DNA of 64,000 bases from Pseudoalteromonas sp. 3D05 (GCF_002723455.1 NZ_PDUS01000002.1:259406-323405); one strand, 5' to 3'. Counted from the first letter of the stretch, positions 51,116-61,278 are shown. Numbers and translations: made by a program. Notes: generated by a model from the sequence alone, not told the origin.

Positions 51116-52111
51116 TCAGTTACTTAACTGTTTTTGATAACGTAAGTAATCTTGCACAGCTTTATTATGTGCTTTGAGTGTTTTTGAAAATTGATGGCTG
51201 CCATCGCCTTTCGCAACAAAATACACATAATCAGACTCAGGTGGGTTTACTGCTGCTAGAATTGCCGCCTTCGAAGGCATCGCAATAGGCGTTGGCGGTA
51301 GACCATTTATTCTATAGGTATTATACGGTGTGTAACTAGTTAGGTCTTTGCGTTTTATATCACCATCATACGCAGTACCTAAGCCATAGATTACAGTAGG
51401 GTCAGTTTGTAGACGCATTTTTGAGTTAAGACGATTAGTAAAAACAGACGCTATCATAGGTCGTTCACTGGCAAGGCCGGTTTCTTTTTCGATAATTGAG
51501 GCCATAATCAACGCCTCGTAAGCAGTATTTATTGGCAAATTTTTAGCACGTTGCTGCCAAGCATCAGTTAAAACCTGTTTCATTAAAATATGTGCACGCT
51601 TAAGCAATAAACTTGCACTATCACCAGCATGGTAGTGATATGTATCTGGGTATAACCAGCCTTCCAAATGCTGATCTGATCCTATGATTTGTTGGCTCAA
51701 ATTATCAAGAGTTAAATCTTGGTTTAATTTAGTGGCATTTTTAATTGCAGCGAGCACATCCCGCAATGTTTGCCCTTCAATAATAGTGAAACTAAAGCTA
51801 ACTTGTTCACCCTCATTTATGCGACGAATATTATCAATTACACTACCTTGGTTTAGCTCATATAGGCCAGCTTTCAAATCAGTGAGGCTAGGGTCTAACT
51901 TTGCCACTATCTGATACTTAAAGCAGCTATCCAGCCATTTTTTTGCCTGCCACTGCTGACATAGCTTATTAAACCCCGTGCCATTTTTTACTTCAAATTG
52001 GGTATTCTCAGGAACGGCTAATGTACTATTAATGGTTGCTTGCAACTGTTGATAGCCAACCCCTGTCGTTAACAAGGCTAAAACTATAATACCTATTATC
52101 ACTTTTAACAC
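51116..52111 (-). CDS. mltG: Endolytic murein transglycosylase MltG
   Basis: An inner-membrane enzyme that cuts nascent glycan strands and terminates their growth. The 331-residue protein has one N-terminal membrane anchor (residues 2-20), a LysM-like part, and the YceG catalytic region LIMASIIEKETGLASERPMIASVF with the essential Glu in EKE. It ends with RINGLPPTPIAMPSKAAILAAVNPP. The start is GTG at 52111, with AAGGAG five bases upstream, overlapping the pabC stop by seven bases. Confidence 0.95.
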   Translation of the reverse strand: MLKVIIGIIVLALLTTGVGYQQLQATINSTLAVPENTQFEVKNGTGFNKLCQQWQAKKWLDSCFKYQIVAKLDPSLTDLKAGLYELNQGSVIDNIRRINEGEQVSFSFTIIEGQTLRDVLAAIKNATKLNQDLTLDNLSQQIIGSDQHLEGWLYPDTYHYHAGDSASLLLKRAHILMKQVLTDAWQQRAKNLPINTAYEALIMASIIEKETGLASERPMIASVFTNRLNSKMRLQTDPTVIYGLGTAYDGDIKRKDLTSYTPYNTYRINGLPPTPIAMPSKAAILAAVNPPESDYVYFVAKGDGSHQFSKTLKAHNKAVQDYLRYQKQLSN

Positions 52112-52926
52112 GTAAACTCCTTGGCGGTTAAACCATTTAATACGCTTAAACTATTCTTAATATCAAAGTAAGCATCATCAATCGCTTTTACTGGTATAAC
52201 GCCCATTAGGCTATTGCAGATAAACACTGCATCCATTTGTTTTAATTGTTCTATTGTTAAGTTTTCAAACTCAATGGGTAATTTAGCACATAACGATTGC
52301 AGGTAAACTCCTTTAATTCCACACTCGTTTAGCAAAGGGCTAAAGAGTCGTCCGCCTTTAATTGCAAATACGTTGGCAGCCGAAGTTTCTATAACATTGT
52401 TTCGATAATCAAGAACCAGTACATCATCACTATCCTGTGTTTGCATGGCTTGCTTAATCATGACTTGCTCTAGCCTGTTCAATGTTTTAAGCCCAGCAAG
52501 TAATGGTTGAGATGCTAATTTAATGGGGCTAACAGCTAAGCTAAGGCCTTTTGAACCCAGTGCATCATATTGTGTTGGAAAATCCACAACACTGATCACA
52601 ATGTTTAATAACGGCTGCTGTGGTAGGCCGTACCCACGTCCGCCTTCACCGCGCGTAACGAGTACTTTAAGGACTGCACATTTTTGTGTTGCAATAAGCT
52701 GATTGATTACGGCTTCAAGTTCAATAAACTCTATTTCAGGAAATGCTAAACGGCTTGCGCATTCAATTAATCGCGCACGGTGCAGTGACCAATGTTCTAC
52801 ATTGCCGTCAATAATCTTTGCTGTAGTAAAAAAGCCATCACCATAGTTTAAGCCGCGATCACGACTACTAACAACTCCAGGTTGTTCAGTGATTATGTTT
52901 TGTTGTATTCGCTGTTTATTCTGCAT
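52105..52926 (-). CDS. pabC: Aminodeoxychorismate lyase
   Basis: A PLP enzyme that releases pyruvate from 4-amino-4-deoxychorismate to give p-aminobenzoate for folate. The ATG at 52926 gives 273 residues (MQNKQRIQQN); a GTG six codons earlier lies inside the terminator hairpin of fabF. Conserved parts are DRGLNYGDGFFTTAKIIDG, LKTLNRLEQ (PLP Lys) and ETSAANVFAIKGG. It overlaps mltG by seven bases, as in E. coli. The lack of a good ribosome site and the adjacent terminator suggest tight control. Confidence 0.9.
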   Translation of the reverse strand: MQNKQRIQQNIITEQPGVVSSRDRGLNYGDGFFTTAKIIDGNVEHWSLHRARLIECASRLAFPEIEFIELEAVINQLIATQKCAVLKVLVTRGEGGRGYGLPQQPLLNIVISVVDFPTQYDALGSKGLSLAVSPIKLASQPLLAGLKTLNRLEQVMIKQAMQTQDSDDVLVLDYRNNVIETSAANVFAIKGGRLFSPLLNECGIKGVYLQSLCAKLPIEFENLTIEQLKQMDAVFICNSLMGVIPVKAIDDAYFDIKNSLSVLNGLTAKEFTC

Positions 52927-52932
52927 ATAAAA

Positions 52933-52952
52933 AAGCCCAGTCACAACTGGGC
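52933..52952 (-). terminator. fabF terminator overlapping the pabC leader
   Basis: On the minus strand AGCCCAGTT / GACTGGGCT forms a stem followed by TTTTTT, ending immediately upstream of the pabC ATG. Confidence 0.8.
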
Positions 52953-52980
52953 TATTATTCTGTCTCGTTGTTTAAAAAGA

Positions 52981-54222
52981 TTATACCTTTTTAAATAGCA
53001 ACGAGCCATTAGTACCACCAAAACCAAACGAGTTACATAATGCGTAGTCTAATTTCGCATCACGTGCCGTATGAGGAACATAATCCAAATCACAGCCTTC
53101 GTCTGGGTTATCAAGGTTAATTGTTGGGCTTACTTTTTGATCTTGTAAGGACAAGATTGTAATTATTGACTCAACAGAGCCTGCAGCACCTAACAAGTGA
53201 CCCATCATTGATTTAGATGAACTCACCATGACATCTTTTGCTGCATCACCAAAGATAGATTTAACCGCAGAGGTTTCAGCCTTGTCACCTGCGTTAGTTG
53301 ATGTGCCGTGGGCGTTAATGTAACCCACTTGCTCAGCATTAACACCTGCATCGTTTAACGCATTTTCCATCGCAAGGGCTGCACCTGCACCATCTTCAGG
53401 TGGTGAAGTCATATGAAATGCATCACCGCTCATACCAAAACCAACCAGTTCTGAGTAAATTTTAGCACCACGGGCTTTAGCATGTTCGTATTCTTCAAGT
53501 ACGATCACACCTGCACCGTCTGCAAGTACAAAACCGTCACGATCTTTATCCCAAGGACGCGACGCCGCTTGTGGGTCATCGTTACGAGTTGAAAGTGCGC
53601 GAGCCGCGTTAAAGCCACCCATACCAATAGGTGTCGAGGCTTTTTCAGCGCCCCCTGCTACCATGGCATCTGCATCACCGTAAGCAATCATACGAGCTGC
53701 ATGGCCAATATTATGTAAACCTGTAGTACAGGCAGTTACAATCGAAATATTTGGACCACGTAGACCGTGCATTATCGATAAATGACCTGAGATCATATTG
53801 ATAATAGTCGACGGCACGTAAAAAGGAGAAAGCTTACGTGGGCCACTGTTTAATAATTTTATGTGGTTTTCTTCGATTAACGTTAAACCACCAATGCCTG
53901 AACCAACAGCAACACCAACGCGCGGTGCGTTTTGCTCTGTGATCTCAAGGCCAGAATCTTGTAGTGCTTGAACACCCGCCGCTATGCCATATTGGATAAA
54001 CAAATCCATTTTTTTAGCATCTTTAGGCGACATATTATAGTCAGACGCATTAAAATCATTCAGCAAGCCAGCGAACTTGGTACCAAAACTTGAAGTATCG
54101 AAATGCGTGATAGTTTGAATACCACTTTTGCCATTTAACAAGCCTTGCCAGGTTGATTCAACATCGTTACCTAGCGGTGTCAACATTCCTAAGCCAGTTA
54201 CGACTACTCGACGTTTAGCCAC
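52981..54222 (-). CDS. fabF: 3-oxoacyl-[acyl-carrier-protein] synthase II
   Basis: Elongates acyl-ACP with malonyl-ACP and, in E. coli, adjusts cis-vaccenate with temperature. The 413-residue thiolase-fold enzyme has the active-site Cys in [13 protein letters not shown] and the two His in [11 protein letters not shown] and [12 protein letters not shown]. The start is GTG at 54222, with GGAGG a few bases before. It follows acpP by 113 bases with an intervening hairpin. Confidence 0.96.
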   Translation of the reverse strand: MAKRRVVVTGLGMLTPLGNDVESTWQGLLNGKSGIQTITHFDTSSFGTKFAGLLNDFNASDYNMSPKDAKKMDLFIQYGIAAGVQALQDSGLEITEQNAPRVGVAVGSGIGGLTLIEENHIKLLNSGPRKLSPFYVPSTIINMISGHLSIMHGLRGPNISIVTACTTGLHNIGHAARMIAYGDADAMVAGGAEKASTPIGMGGFNAARALSTRNDDPQAASRPWDKDRDGFVLADGAGVIVLEEYEHAKARGAKIYSELVGFGMSGDAFHMTSPPEDGAGAALAMENALNDAGVNAEQVGYINAHGTSTNAGDKAETSAVKSIFGDAAKDVMVSSSKSMMGHLLGAAGSVESIITILSLQDQKVSPTINLDNPDEGCDLDYVPHTARDAKLDYALCNSFGFGGTNGSLLFKKV

Positions 54223-54297
54223 GGGTTGCCTCCAATAAGGGAATTATTATTTTAGGTGGGGTGTGTACTAAATTAATTAGTATCATATTACGGATAG

Positions 54298-54325
54298 ATT
54301 AAGGGCAGCGAATGCTGCCCTTAAT
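54298..54325. terminator. Hairpin between acpP and fabF
   Basis: ATTAAGGGCAGC-GAAT-GCTGCCCTTAAT, a 12-bp perfect stem without a long T tract. It is likely a partial terminator or an RNA-stability element that keeps acpP RNA abundant. Confidence 0.7.
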
Positions 54326-54335
54326 TTGCGATTGA

Positions 54336-54572
54336 TTACTCAGCGTGAGCTGTAACGTAATCGATTGCAGCTTGTACTGTAGTGATCTTTTCAGCTTCTT
54401 CGTCTGGGATCTCAGTGTCAAACTCTTCTTCAAGAGCCATTACTAATTCAACAGTATCAAGTGAATCTGCGCCTAAGTCATCAACGAAAGAAGCTTCGTG
54501 CTTTACTTCTTCTTCTTTAACACCTAGTTGCTCAATGATGATTTTCTTTACGCGTTCTTGGATGTCGCTCAT
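54336..54572 (-). CDS. acpP: Acyl carrier protein
   Basis: Carries acyl intermediates on a phosphopantetheine arm. The ATG at 54572 ([13 protein letters not shown]) gives 78 residues, as in E. coli, with GGAAAGAAG upstream; an earlier frame start would add nine residues. The modified Ser is in [20 protein letters not shown]. Confidence 0.97.
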   Translation of the reverse strand: MSDIQERVKKIIIEQLGVKEEEVKHEASFVDDLGADSLDTVELVMALEEEFDTEIPDEEAEKITTVQAAIDYVTAHAE

Positions 54573-54812
54573 TCTTCTTTCCTTTATTAAAAACGCCAAT
54601 GCGTTATTTTCAGATTGCGGCGTAGTTTACGGCGCATAATTCTGTGATTCAAGGATTTGCTGATAATTATTTATCTGGTCAAACCTCTTGAGGGTTATTT
54701 GTGTCTTTTATCGCTTATTTTCACAGCGAATTCAAGTATGTTTAAAGCAAGATCACAAAAAATTCAACATTTTTCGACAAACTCGCTGAAAACTAATTAG
54801 GAACAAAGTTCC

Positions 54813-55559
54813 TTAAACCATGTACATTGCGCCGTTAACGTGCAGCGTTTCGCCCGAAACGTAAGCCGCAGCATCTGATGCTAAGTAACAAACAGCAGCC
54901 GCAATTTCATCTGGTTGACCTAAACGCCCTGCAGGCACATTAGCTAGCGTTGCTGCTTTTTGCTCTTCTGTCAACTCGTCTGTCATATCGGTTTGGATAA
55001 AACCAGGTGCAACGACATTGACTGTTATACCACGTGATGCAACTTCACGCGCTAATGATTTAGAAAAACCAATTACGCCAGCTTTAGCTGCAGCGTAGTT
55101 CGCTTGCCCAGCATTACCCATAGTGCCCACTACTGAGCCTATGTTAATAATACGGCCATTCTTTTTCTTCATCATTGGGCGTAATACCGCTTTCGATAAA
55201 CGGAAAATAGAGCTTAAGTTGGTATCGATTATGTCGTCCCACTCACCCTCTTTCATGCGCATTAATAAATTATCACGGGTAATACCGGCATTATTAACTA
55301 AAACGTCAATATCACCTAAATCTGCTTTTATCGCCGCAAGTGTCGCTTCAATCGATGCAGGATCGGTTACGTTTAACGCATAACCTTTACCATTATCATC
55401 TAAATACTCACTGATTTTAGCAGCACCTGATTCGCTTGTAGCAGTACCTGCTACTTTCGCACCTTGTGCAACCAGTGTTGTTGCAATCGCTTTACCAATA
55501 CCACGGCTTGCACCAGTAATAAGGACTACCTTGCCCTCTAATGAAAATAAATTTGCCAT
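54813..55559 (-). CDS. fabG: 3-oxoacyl-[acyl-carrier-protein] reductase
   Basis: NADPH-dependent reduction of 3-oxoacyl-ACP. The 248-residue Rossmann-fold SDR has GASRGIGKAIA, NNAGITRDNLLMRM, the catalytic YAAAK, and ends with GETLHVNGAMYMV. The ATG at 55559 (MANLFSL) has AGGATAGGA upstream; a frame open to 55589 would overlap fabD and add ten residues. It follows fabD by 13 bases. Confidence 0.97.
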   Translation of the reverse strand: MANLFSLEGKVVLITGASRGIGKAIATTLVAQGAKVAGTATSESGAAKISEYLDDNGKGYALNVTDPASIEATLAAIKADLGDIDVLVNNAGITRDNLLMRMKEGEWDDIIDTNLSSIFRLSKAVLRPMMKKKNGRIINIGSVVGTMGNAGQANYAAAKAGVIGFSKSLAREVASRGITVNVVAPGFIQTDMTDELTEEQKAATLANVPAGRLGQPDEIAAAVCYLASDAAAYVSGETLHVNGAMYMV

Positions 55560-55572
55560 TCCTATCCTACTC

Positions 55573-56499
55573 TTATTTAGCTTCATCAATGGCAGCTTGG
55601 CTATTTACCGAACCACATACCATTGCTTTGTCAATACGTTTTGCTAACCCCGTCAATACTTTACCTGGGCCAAATTCATAGCTTTGGGTAATACCCTGCG
55701 CTACCAATGCTTGTACTGTTTCAGTCCAGCGTACTGGGCTATATAATTGACGTACTAATGCATCTTTAATTGCATCAGCTGCATTTTCTGCAATAACATC
55801 AACATTATTTATTACATCACACTTAGGTGTATTAAATGTTAAAGCAGCTAAATCAGCTGCTAATTTATCAGCGGCTGGCTTCATAAGCTCACAATGTGAA
55901 GGTACACTAACGGATAATGGCAATGCACGTTTAGCACCTGCTTCTTTACACGCTTGTGACGCTCTATCTACTGCCGCTTTATGTCCTGCAATAACGACTT
56001 GTCCTGGTGAGTTATAATTTACCGGTGCGACAACTTCACCTTGTGCTGATGCGCTACAGGCAGCTTTAATTTCATCATCACCAAGACCGATGATTGCAGC
56101 CATAGAACCCACACCCGCAGGTACAGCTTCTTGCATATATAAACCGCGGTTTTCAACAAGTTTCACTGCCTGAGCAAGGCTCAGTACATCTGCACATACT
56201 AATGCAGAGTATTCGCCTAAACTGTGACCTGCCATCGTCACCTCTGCGTCTGGGTTTGCAGCTAACCACTGACGATAAATAGCAACCGAAGCGGTCAATA
56301 AAGCAGGTTGAGTACGGTGGGTTTGGTTTAGTTCTTGTTCTGGACCATTCAGTACGAGTGCTGCTAAGTCGTAACCAAGTGCATCTGATGCCTCAGCAAA
56401 TGTTGCTTTTACAATGTCAGACTCTGCAAGTAACTCACTTAACATACCCACAGATTGTGAGCCTTGACCTGGAAAAACAAGTGCGATTTTTTGTGCCAT
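55573..56499 (-). CDS. fabD: Malonyl CoA-acyl carrier protein transacylase
   Basis: Transfers malonate from CoA to ACP. The 308-residue product has FPGQGSQSVGM, the catalytic GHSLGEYSALV with its Ser, QLYSPVRWTETV and FGPGKVLTGL. It follows plsX by 59 bases, without the fabH gene that stands there in E. coli. Confidence 0.96.
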   Translation of the reverse strand: MAQKIALVFPGQGSQSVGMLSELLAESDIVKATFAEASDALGYDLAALVLNGPEQELNQTHRTQPALLTASVAIYRQWLAANPDAEVTMAGHSLGEYSALVCADVLSLAQAVKLVENRGLYMQEAVPAGVGSMAAIIGLGDDEIKAACSASAQGEVVAPVNYNSPGQVVIAGHKAAVDRASQACKEAGAKRALPLSVSVPSHCELMKPAADKLAADLAALTFNTPKCDVINNVDVIAENAADAIKDALVRQLYSPVRWTETVQALVAQGITQSYEFGPGKVLTGLAKRIDKAMVCGSVNSQAAIDEAK

Positions 56500-56558
56500 A
56501 CTTTGCTCTTTTAATTAAACAAATAAAAAATATTTAAGCATGCGCCTGACAACATAAG

Positions 56559-57602
56559 TCACTCGTCAGACGTTACTTTTTTAGTTGAATGTGTTTGCTC
56601 GAAGATAGCGGCTATTTTTTCTGGAAGTTGACGTTCTACTTCTCTGGCGGCTTCATCGATAGCAGCATGAAATGCTTTAGCTGATGCATTTCCATGGCTT
56701 TTTACAACAATACCGCGCAATCCTACCAGACTTGCGCCGTTATACTGGTCGGGGTTCACCCTTTTATATAGTTTTTTTATGACAGGGCGTAGCATAAAAG
56801 CCATGCATTTATAGAAAAAGTGCTTTCTTAGCGCTTTTGTTAGCTTAAACATAATAAGCTTAGCGATACCTTCGCAGGTTTTAAGGGCAACGTTACCGAC
56901 AAAACCTTCACAGACGATGACATCAGATTTACCAGTAAATATATCGCTGCCTTCGCTGTAGCCGGTGTAATTTAAGTAATCACATTGCTGCATCAACTGC
57001 GCGGCTTGCTTAATATCTTCATGACCTTTTATGTCTTCTGAGCCGATATTTAATAGGCTTACTTTCGGGTTATCACAACCGAGCGCTTGTCCTGCGACGA
57101 CTGAGCCCATAATGCCAAATTGATATAAGGTTTGTGCATCACAATGCACATTGGCACCTAAATCAAGTAAATAGACAGGGTGCTTTTGCTCAGTCGGAAC
57201 CGCTGAAATCAGTGCAGGACGCTTAACGCCGGGCAACATTTTCAATACGTAATGCGCCATAAAAAGTAAGGCGCCGGTATTACCAGCGCTTACGCACGCT
57301 TGTGCCTCACCTGACTTAACTAAATCAAGGGCTACACGCATTGAAGAATCTTTTTTAAAACGAACAGCTAAAGCCGGTTCACAACCATTAGTAACAACTT
57401 CACTGCAATGACGAATAATTAATCTTGGATGAGATAAAGAATCGAGGGAATCGAGTTCATTAGATATTACTTGCTCGTTGCCACATAAGATGAGTCTTAA
57501 GTTGGCATTAGCATTTACCGCGTTAACGGCTGCGGGGATAGATGAACGGGGGCCATAATCGCCCCCCATCATATCTAACGCAATGGTTAGATTAGTCAGC
57601 AT
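56559..57602 (-). CDS. plsX: Phosphate acyltransferase PlsX
   Basis: Forms acyl-phosphate from acyl-ACP at the membrane surface for PlsY-dependent phospholipid synthesis. The 347-residue product has [46 protein letters not shown] and [12 protein letters not shown], near the usual length. It follows rpmF by 12 bases; the yceD-rpmF-plsX order is conserved. Confidence 0.96.
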   Translation of the reverse strand: MLTNLTIALDMMGGDYGPRSSIPAAVNAVNANANLRLILCGNEQVISNELDSLDSLSHPRLIIRHCSEVVTNGCEPALAVRFKKDSSMRVALDLVKSGEAQACVSAGNTGALLFMAHYVLKMLPGVKRPALISAVPTEQKHPVYLLDLGANVHCDAQTLYQFGIMGSVVAGQALGCDNPKVSLLNIGSEDIKGHEDIKQAAQLMQQCDYLNYTGYSEGSDIFTGKSDVIVCEGFVGNVALKTCEGIAKLIMFKLTKALRKHFFYKCMAFMLRPVIKKLYKRVNPDQYNGASLVGLRGIVVKSHGNASAKAFHAAIDEAAREVERQLPEKIAAIFEQTHSTKKVTSDE

Positions 57603-57614
57603 ATAAGCAATCTC

Positions 57615-57785
57615 TTAGTTAGAAATTACTTGAACGCCTTTGTAGTAACCATCTGCAGTCACGTGGTGACGACGATGAGTCTCACCAGATGTTTGGTCTA
57701 CAGTTAAAGTTGGACCACTGATCGCATCGTGTGAACGGCGCATGCCGCGTCTTGCACGAGACTTTTTGCTTTTTTGTACAGCCAT
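57615..57785 (-). CDS. rpmF: 50S ribosomal protein L32
   Basis: A 56-residue ribosomal protein read by translating the minus strand from the ATG at 57785: [17 protein letters not shown] at the start, [19 protein letters not shown] in the middle, and [11 protein letters not shown] before TAA. It is strongly basic and matches L32 throughout. It is too short for many ORF filters. An AGGAG ribosome site precedes it, nine bases after the yceD stop. Confidence 0.97.
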   Translation of the reverse strand: MAVQKSKKSRARRGMRRSHDAISGPTLTVDQTSGETHRRHHVTADGYYKGVQVISN

Positions 57786-57794
57786 AGTCTTCTC

Positions 57795-58319
57795 CTAAGA
57801 ATCTTTCTTAAGTTGTTTCAAAATATCAAATGGATTTGGTTTATCATCTTCCGCCTTTAATACACCAAAGCTGGCAGGCTTTGCTGAATAACTGCATGAA
57901 GCTTCGTTGTGTGTAGGCACTAATGGAACTGCTAAAAGTAGTTCGTCTTCGATTAAATCAAACACGTCTATTTCACCATTTTCATCAAGTGCTACTTCAT
58001 CGTAGTCTTCTGGAAGATCATCTGACTCTGCATCCAAACCGACTGGCGAATACACAAAGTCTTGATCCAAATCCAACCCTAAATCACCATTACAACGTTG
58101 ACAAGTTACAGTTACGTGTGTCGACAAATTGCCGCGAACCACAACAAAACCTTGCTCATCGTTTTTGCAATGAATTTTTACCGCTATTTCACCTACTTCT
58201 TCCTGGATAACTTCTCGTAAACGAGTCAGTTTTTCAAGCTGAACAATACCGTCATAACTTAAACGGTGCTGAGCTGCTTTGCCTGGATGAAGAGTGATGG
58301 GAATTTTCACCTTTTGCAT
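57795..58319 (-). CDS. yceD: YceD/DUF177 protein, large-rRNA accumulation factor
   Basis: A 174-residue protein of the DUF177 family, which is always next to rpmF and has been linked to 23S rRNA maturation. It has an N-terminal PITLHPGKAAQHRLSYDG, a Cys pair in VTCQRCNGDLGLDL, and an acidic C-terminal half. It converges with nothing; the maf gene is divergent from it. Confidence 0.92.
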   Translation of the reverse strand: MQKVKIPITLHPGKAAQHRLSYDGIVQLEKLTRLREVIQEEVGEIAVKIHCKNDEQGFVVVRGNLSTHVTVTCQRCNGDLGLDLDQDFVYSPVGLDAESDDLPEDYDEVALDENGEIDVFDLIEDELLLAVPLVPTHNEASCSYSAKPASFGVLKAEDDKPNPFDILKQLKKDS

Positions 58320-58461
58320 AGGGGCTGCATCATATAGATAGTTACTTGGTTAGTCAAAGTAAAAAACCATTTTACACTGGTTTTTCCTGATTCATTTCTT
58401 TGTTTTGCCAACAGATCTGATTTATCCTAACTCAATCTGATTTTCATTAGGAAAATAATCC

Positions 58462-59058
58462 ATGCGCCACTCACTTATTTTAGCTTCAAGCTCACCCTTT
58501 CGTCAGTCTTTATTGCAAAAATTTAATCTTCCGTTTGCCAGTTTTTCCCCCGATGTTGACGAAACACCGATTCCCAACGAATCACCACGTCAATTAGTAA
58601 TGCGCTTAAGCGTCTTAAAAGCACGTGCCGCACAAGGGAGATTTAACGAAGGCTTAGTGATCGGCTCAGACCAAGTGGCGGTTTTTAACGGGCAAATCCT
58701 AGGTAAACCGCACAATAAAGAAAACGCCATTAAACAATTGAGCTTATTTAGTGCAAACACCGTCACCTTTTTAACTGGTTTAACTGTCTACGATATAAGC
58801 AAAGATACGTTACAAACTATCGTAGAACCTTTCGAGGTGACATTCAGAACACTCACATCGGCACAAATAAGTGCTTACTGTGATGCAGAGCAACCTTACA
58901 ACTGCGCAGGGAGTTTTAAAAGCGAAGGACTCGGTATATGTTTATTTGAAAAACTCAGCGGCGATGATCCAAATAGTTTAATCGGGCTACCACTGATTAA
59001 ACTCAGCCAATTGTTGGCTGAGTTTGGTTTAGATGTACTAGACAACCAGGCAAACTAA
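58462..59058 (+). CDS. Maf-family nucleotide pyrophosphatase (YceF type)
   Basis: Hydrolyses modified nucleoside triphosphates; E. coli YceF prefers 7-methyl-GTP. The 198-residue product has the Maf start LILASSSPFRQSLLQKFNLPF, DVDETPIPNESPRQLVMRLSVLKA, GSDQVAVFNGQILGKP and a C-terminal GSFKSEGLGICLFE. It is the only plus-strand gene among this block and overlaps the end of the converging HAD gene by four bases. Confidence 0.93.
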   Translation: MRHSLILASSSPFRQSLLQKFNLPFASFSPDVDETPIPNESPRQLVMRLSVLKARAAQGRFNEGLVIGSDQVAVFNGQILGKPHNKENAIKQLSLFSANTVTFLTGLTVYDISKDTLQTIVEPFEVTFRTLTSAQISAYCDAEQPYNCAGSFKSEGLGICLFEKLSGDDPNSLIGLPLIKLSQLLAEFGLDVLDNQAN

Positions 59059-59702
59059 TCGAGTAAAAGCGCAGATAATTGCTGATATGAGCCAACCGTA
59101 GCAATTGGCTCAAATTCATTTAGCTGCACTTCATTATGCACACCCATAGTGACACCTACGCGGTCAATATGCGCAGCCTGAGCCATCGCCATATCAATTT
59201 TGGTATCGCCAATCATCAGCGCTTCATCAGCACTTACATCAAGCTCACTAAGTAGCTGAAGCAACATCTCTGGTGACGGTTTAGATTGCGCATCATCACT
59301 TGTGCGCGTGGCCGAAAAATAATGGTCTAGTTTTGTTTCATCCAATAAGCGTTCAAGCCCTACTCGGCTTTTACCTGTTGCTACCGCTAGAATAACGCCT
59401 TTGTCTCTCAACCTTTTCAATGTGTTTGCTACATCGGCAAATAAAGGCGTAGGTGTTGCATCAACATGTTTATACTGATGCTTATATTGTGCAATCAAAT
59501 CAGCATATAAATTGGCGTTATCGGGGAATAAAGTCGCAACGGCATGATTAAGTGATAAGCCAATAATATTTTTTATTGCCTCATCACTTGGCGCAACTAA
59601 GCCGCACTTTAATGCAGATTCGTGCATACAATTAACTATTTTAGTCACCGAATCCATGATGGTGCCATCCCAATCAAATATCACTAACTTATAATTTTTC
59701 AC
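59055..59702 (-). CDS. HAD-family hydrolase (phosphoglycolate phosphatase-like)
   Basis: A 215-residue HAD IA-type phosphatase with motif I DWDGTIMDS, motif II in LAVATGKSR, and motif IV GDTKIDMAMAQ. It overlaps the rluC stop by four bases, so the two are probably coupled; gammaproteobacteria often place a Gph-like phosphatase after rluC. The substrate is unknown. Confidence 0.88.
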   Translation of the reverse strand: MKNYKLVIFDWDGTIMDSVTKIVNCMHESALKCGLVAPSDEAIKNIIGLSLNHAVATLFPDNANLYADLIAQYKHQYKHVDATPTPLFADVANTLKRLRDKGVILAVATGKSRVGLERLLDETKLDHYFSATRTSDDAQSKPSPEMLLQLLSELDVSADEALMIGDTKIDMAMAQAAHIDRVGVTMGVHNEVQLNEFEPIATVGSYQQLSALLLD

Positions 59703-60664
59703 GATTTAGCTGCGCGTAATGTCTTTATGCAATTAGTTAACGTTTTATCAAGTGGCGCTTCAACACGCATGGTTGTTTCATTTTTAGGGTGATAAAAACT
59801 CAAATCATGGGCATGTAAAAATAATCTGTTTAAACCGATTTTACGCATACCCGCATCAAATGCCTGATCGCCATATTTATCATCACAAGCAATTGGATGA
59901 CCTTGGCACTGGGTATGAACACGAATTTGGTGAGTACGCCCTGTTACCGGTGATGCTTGTACTAATGAACATTCATCAAAACGTTCAAGTACTTTAAAGC
60001 GTGTATGAGAAGGCTTGCCTTCTTCGCTATTATCTACCCGAACAATACGCTCGCCTGACTGTAACGTATTTTTGCGTAAGCCCTCTTTCACATTCTTGGT
60101 TTTAGATTCCCACTGGCCATCGACAAGTGCCCAATAATTTTTTTCCATGGTTTTTTCACGCAATTGCTCATGTAAAGCTGTTAGTACAGAGCGGCGTTTT
60201 GCGATTAATAAACAGCCTGAAGTGTCACGGTCAAGTCGGTGAACAAGTTCAAGGCTACGCTCATCAGGACGTAATGAACGCAAAGCTTCTATTAAACCGT
60301 AACTTAAGCCACTGCCACCATGCACAGCCATACCCGAAGGCTTGTTGATCACAATAAGGTATTTGTCTTCAAATAAAATAGCGTCTTCTAATTGTTTAAC
60401 TTTCTCAAGCTTGCTTGGCACAAAGTCGTCTTGACGCTCTGCAATTTTAATCGGTGGTATACGTACTACATCATCAAGCTGAAGTTTATACACAGGTTTG
60501 ATACGCTTTTTATTAACTCGCACCTCACCTTTACGGAGAATTTTATAAACAGCGCTTTTAGGCACCCCTTTTAAATGGGTAATAAGAAAGTTATCAATCC
60601 GTTGACCTAGGTGGTCTTCGGTAATCGTGACGAAAGATACTTGTAAGCCGGTTTTTTCTGACAT
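59699..60664 (-). CDS. rluC: 23S rRNA pseudouridine synthase RluC
   Basis: Makes pseudouridines at 955, 2504 and 2580 of 23S rRNA in E. coli. The 321-residue product has an N-terminal S4 RNA-binding domain (GQRIDNFLITHLKGVPKSAVYKILRKGEVRVNKKR) and the RluA-type catalytic region with HRLDRDTSGCLLIAK (catalytic Asp) and GRTHQIRVH. Divergent placement from rne supports rluC. Confidence 0.96.
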   Translation of the reverse strand: MSEKTGLQVSFVTITEDHLGQRIDNFLITHLKGVPKSAVYKILRKGEVRVNKKRIKPVYKLQLDDVVRIPPIKIAERQDDFVPSKLEKVKQLEDAILFEDKYLIVINKPSGMAVHGGSGLSYGLIEALRSLRPDERSLELVHRLDRDTSGCLLIAKRRSVLTALHEQLREKTMEKNYWALVDGQWESKTKNVKEGLRKNTLQSGERIVRVDNSEEGKPSHTRFKVLERFDECSLVQASPVTGRTHQIRVHTQCQGHPIACDDKYGDQAFDAGMRKIGLNRLFLHAHDLSFYHPKNETTMRVEAPLDKTLTNCIKTLRAAKS

Positions 60665-61278
60665 TGCCTAATCACTGATTTAAGTAAAATAATTTAGTTG
60701 CTAACACGGTTATAATAGTGGGATAATCACCGTCGCAAATTTAATTTGCAATAACAACGGTGCTTTTTAACACATTAAGACATTCGTGATGCACATTCTA
60801 GGTAATTGATCATACAGATCCGAGATAAGTTTTCCAAAGCTTTTATACAGACCTAGTTTGCACGTGCGTTCAATTAACGACGGTGCGCGTAATATATCGT
60901 AAGTTAAGTTTGAGCATGAACAGCCTTAATTGCAGAAATAAAAGCAATTTGAACAGATAATTTGTCTGATCGTGACGGCGTAAAAACGCCGTTCAGCAGA
61001 TGTGCTGTAGATATACAAGTTAATTTAATAAATGGTCGACTCTGCACAGAACTCGAATACGATGCTGTAAAACAGCCGCTAGTTTTGTCGCCATTATGAA
61101 TCTAATAACGTGACAACACGTTATTGTCAGCCAGCACCATAAAGATACTTGTAAAACAATACAGCACCAAGCTCCGCCACAGACCCAGTCGTGAGACTGC
61201 ATAAAAAGAAGCGACAGGAGCAACTGAACAGGCGAAAAGTTTCGTCATGTCAGCGACATAACACAGTAGAGTAACAAT
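60665..61278 (+). promoter_or_regulatory. Long rne leader and rluC-rne divergent promoter region
   Basis: This 614-base gap holds a TATAAT at 60711-60716 (plus), probably the rne -10, which would leave about 555 bases of leader. Structures include CACCGT / ACGGTG (60728-60762) enclosing GCAAATT / AATTTGC and followed by CTTTTT, like an early terminator, and ACGGCGT-AAAA-ACGCCGT (60975-60992). E. coli rne also has a long leader used for feedback by RNase E. No protein was found in it. Confidence 0.6.
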
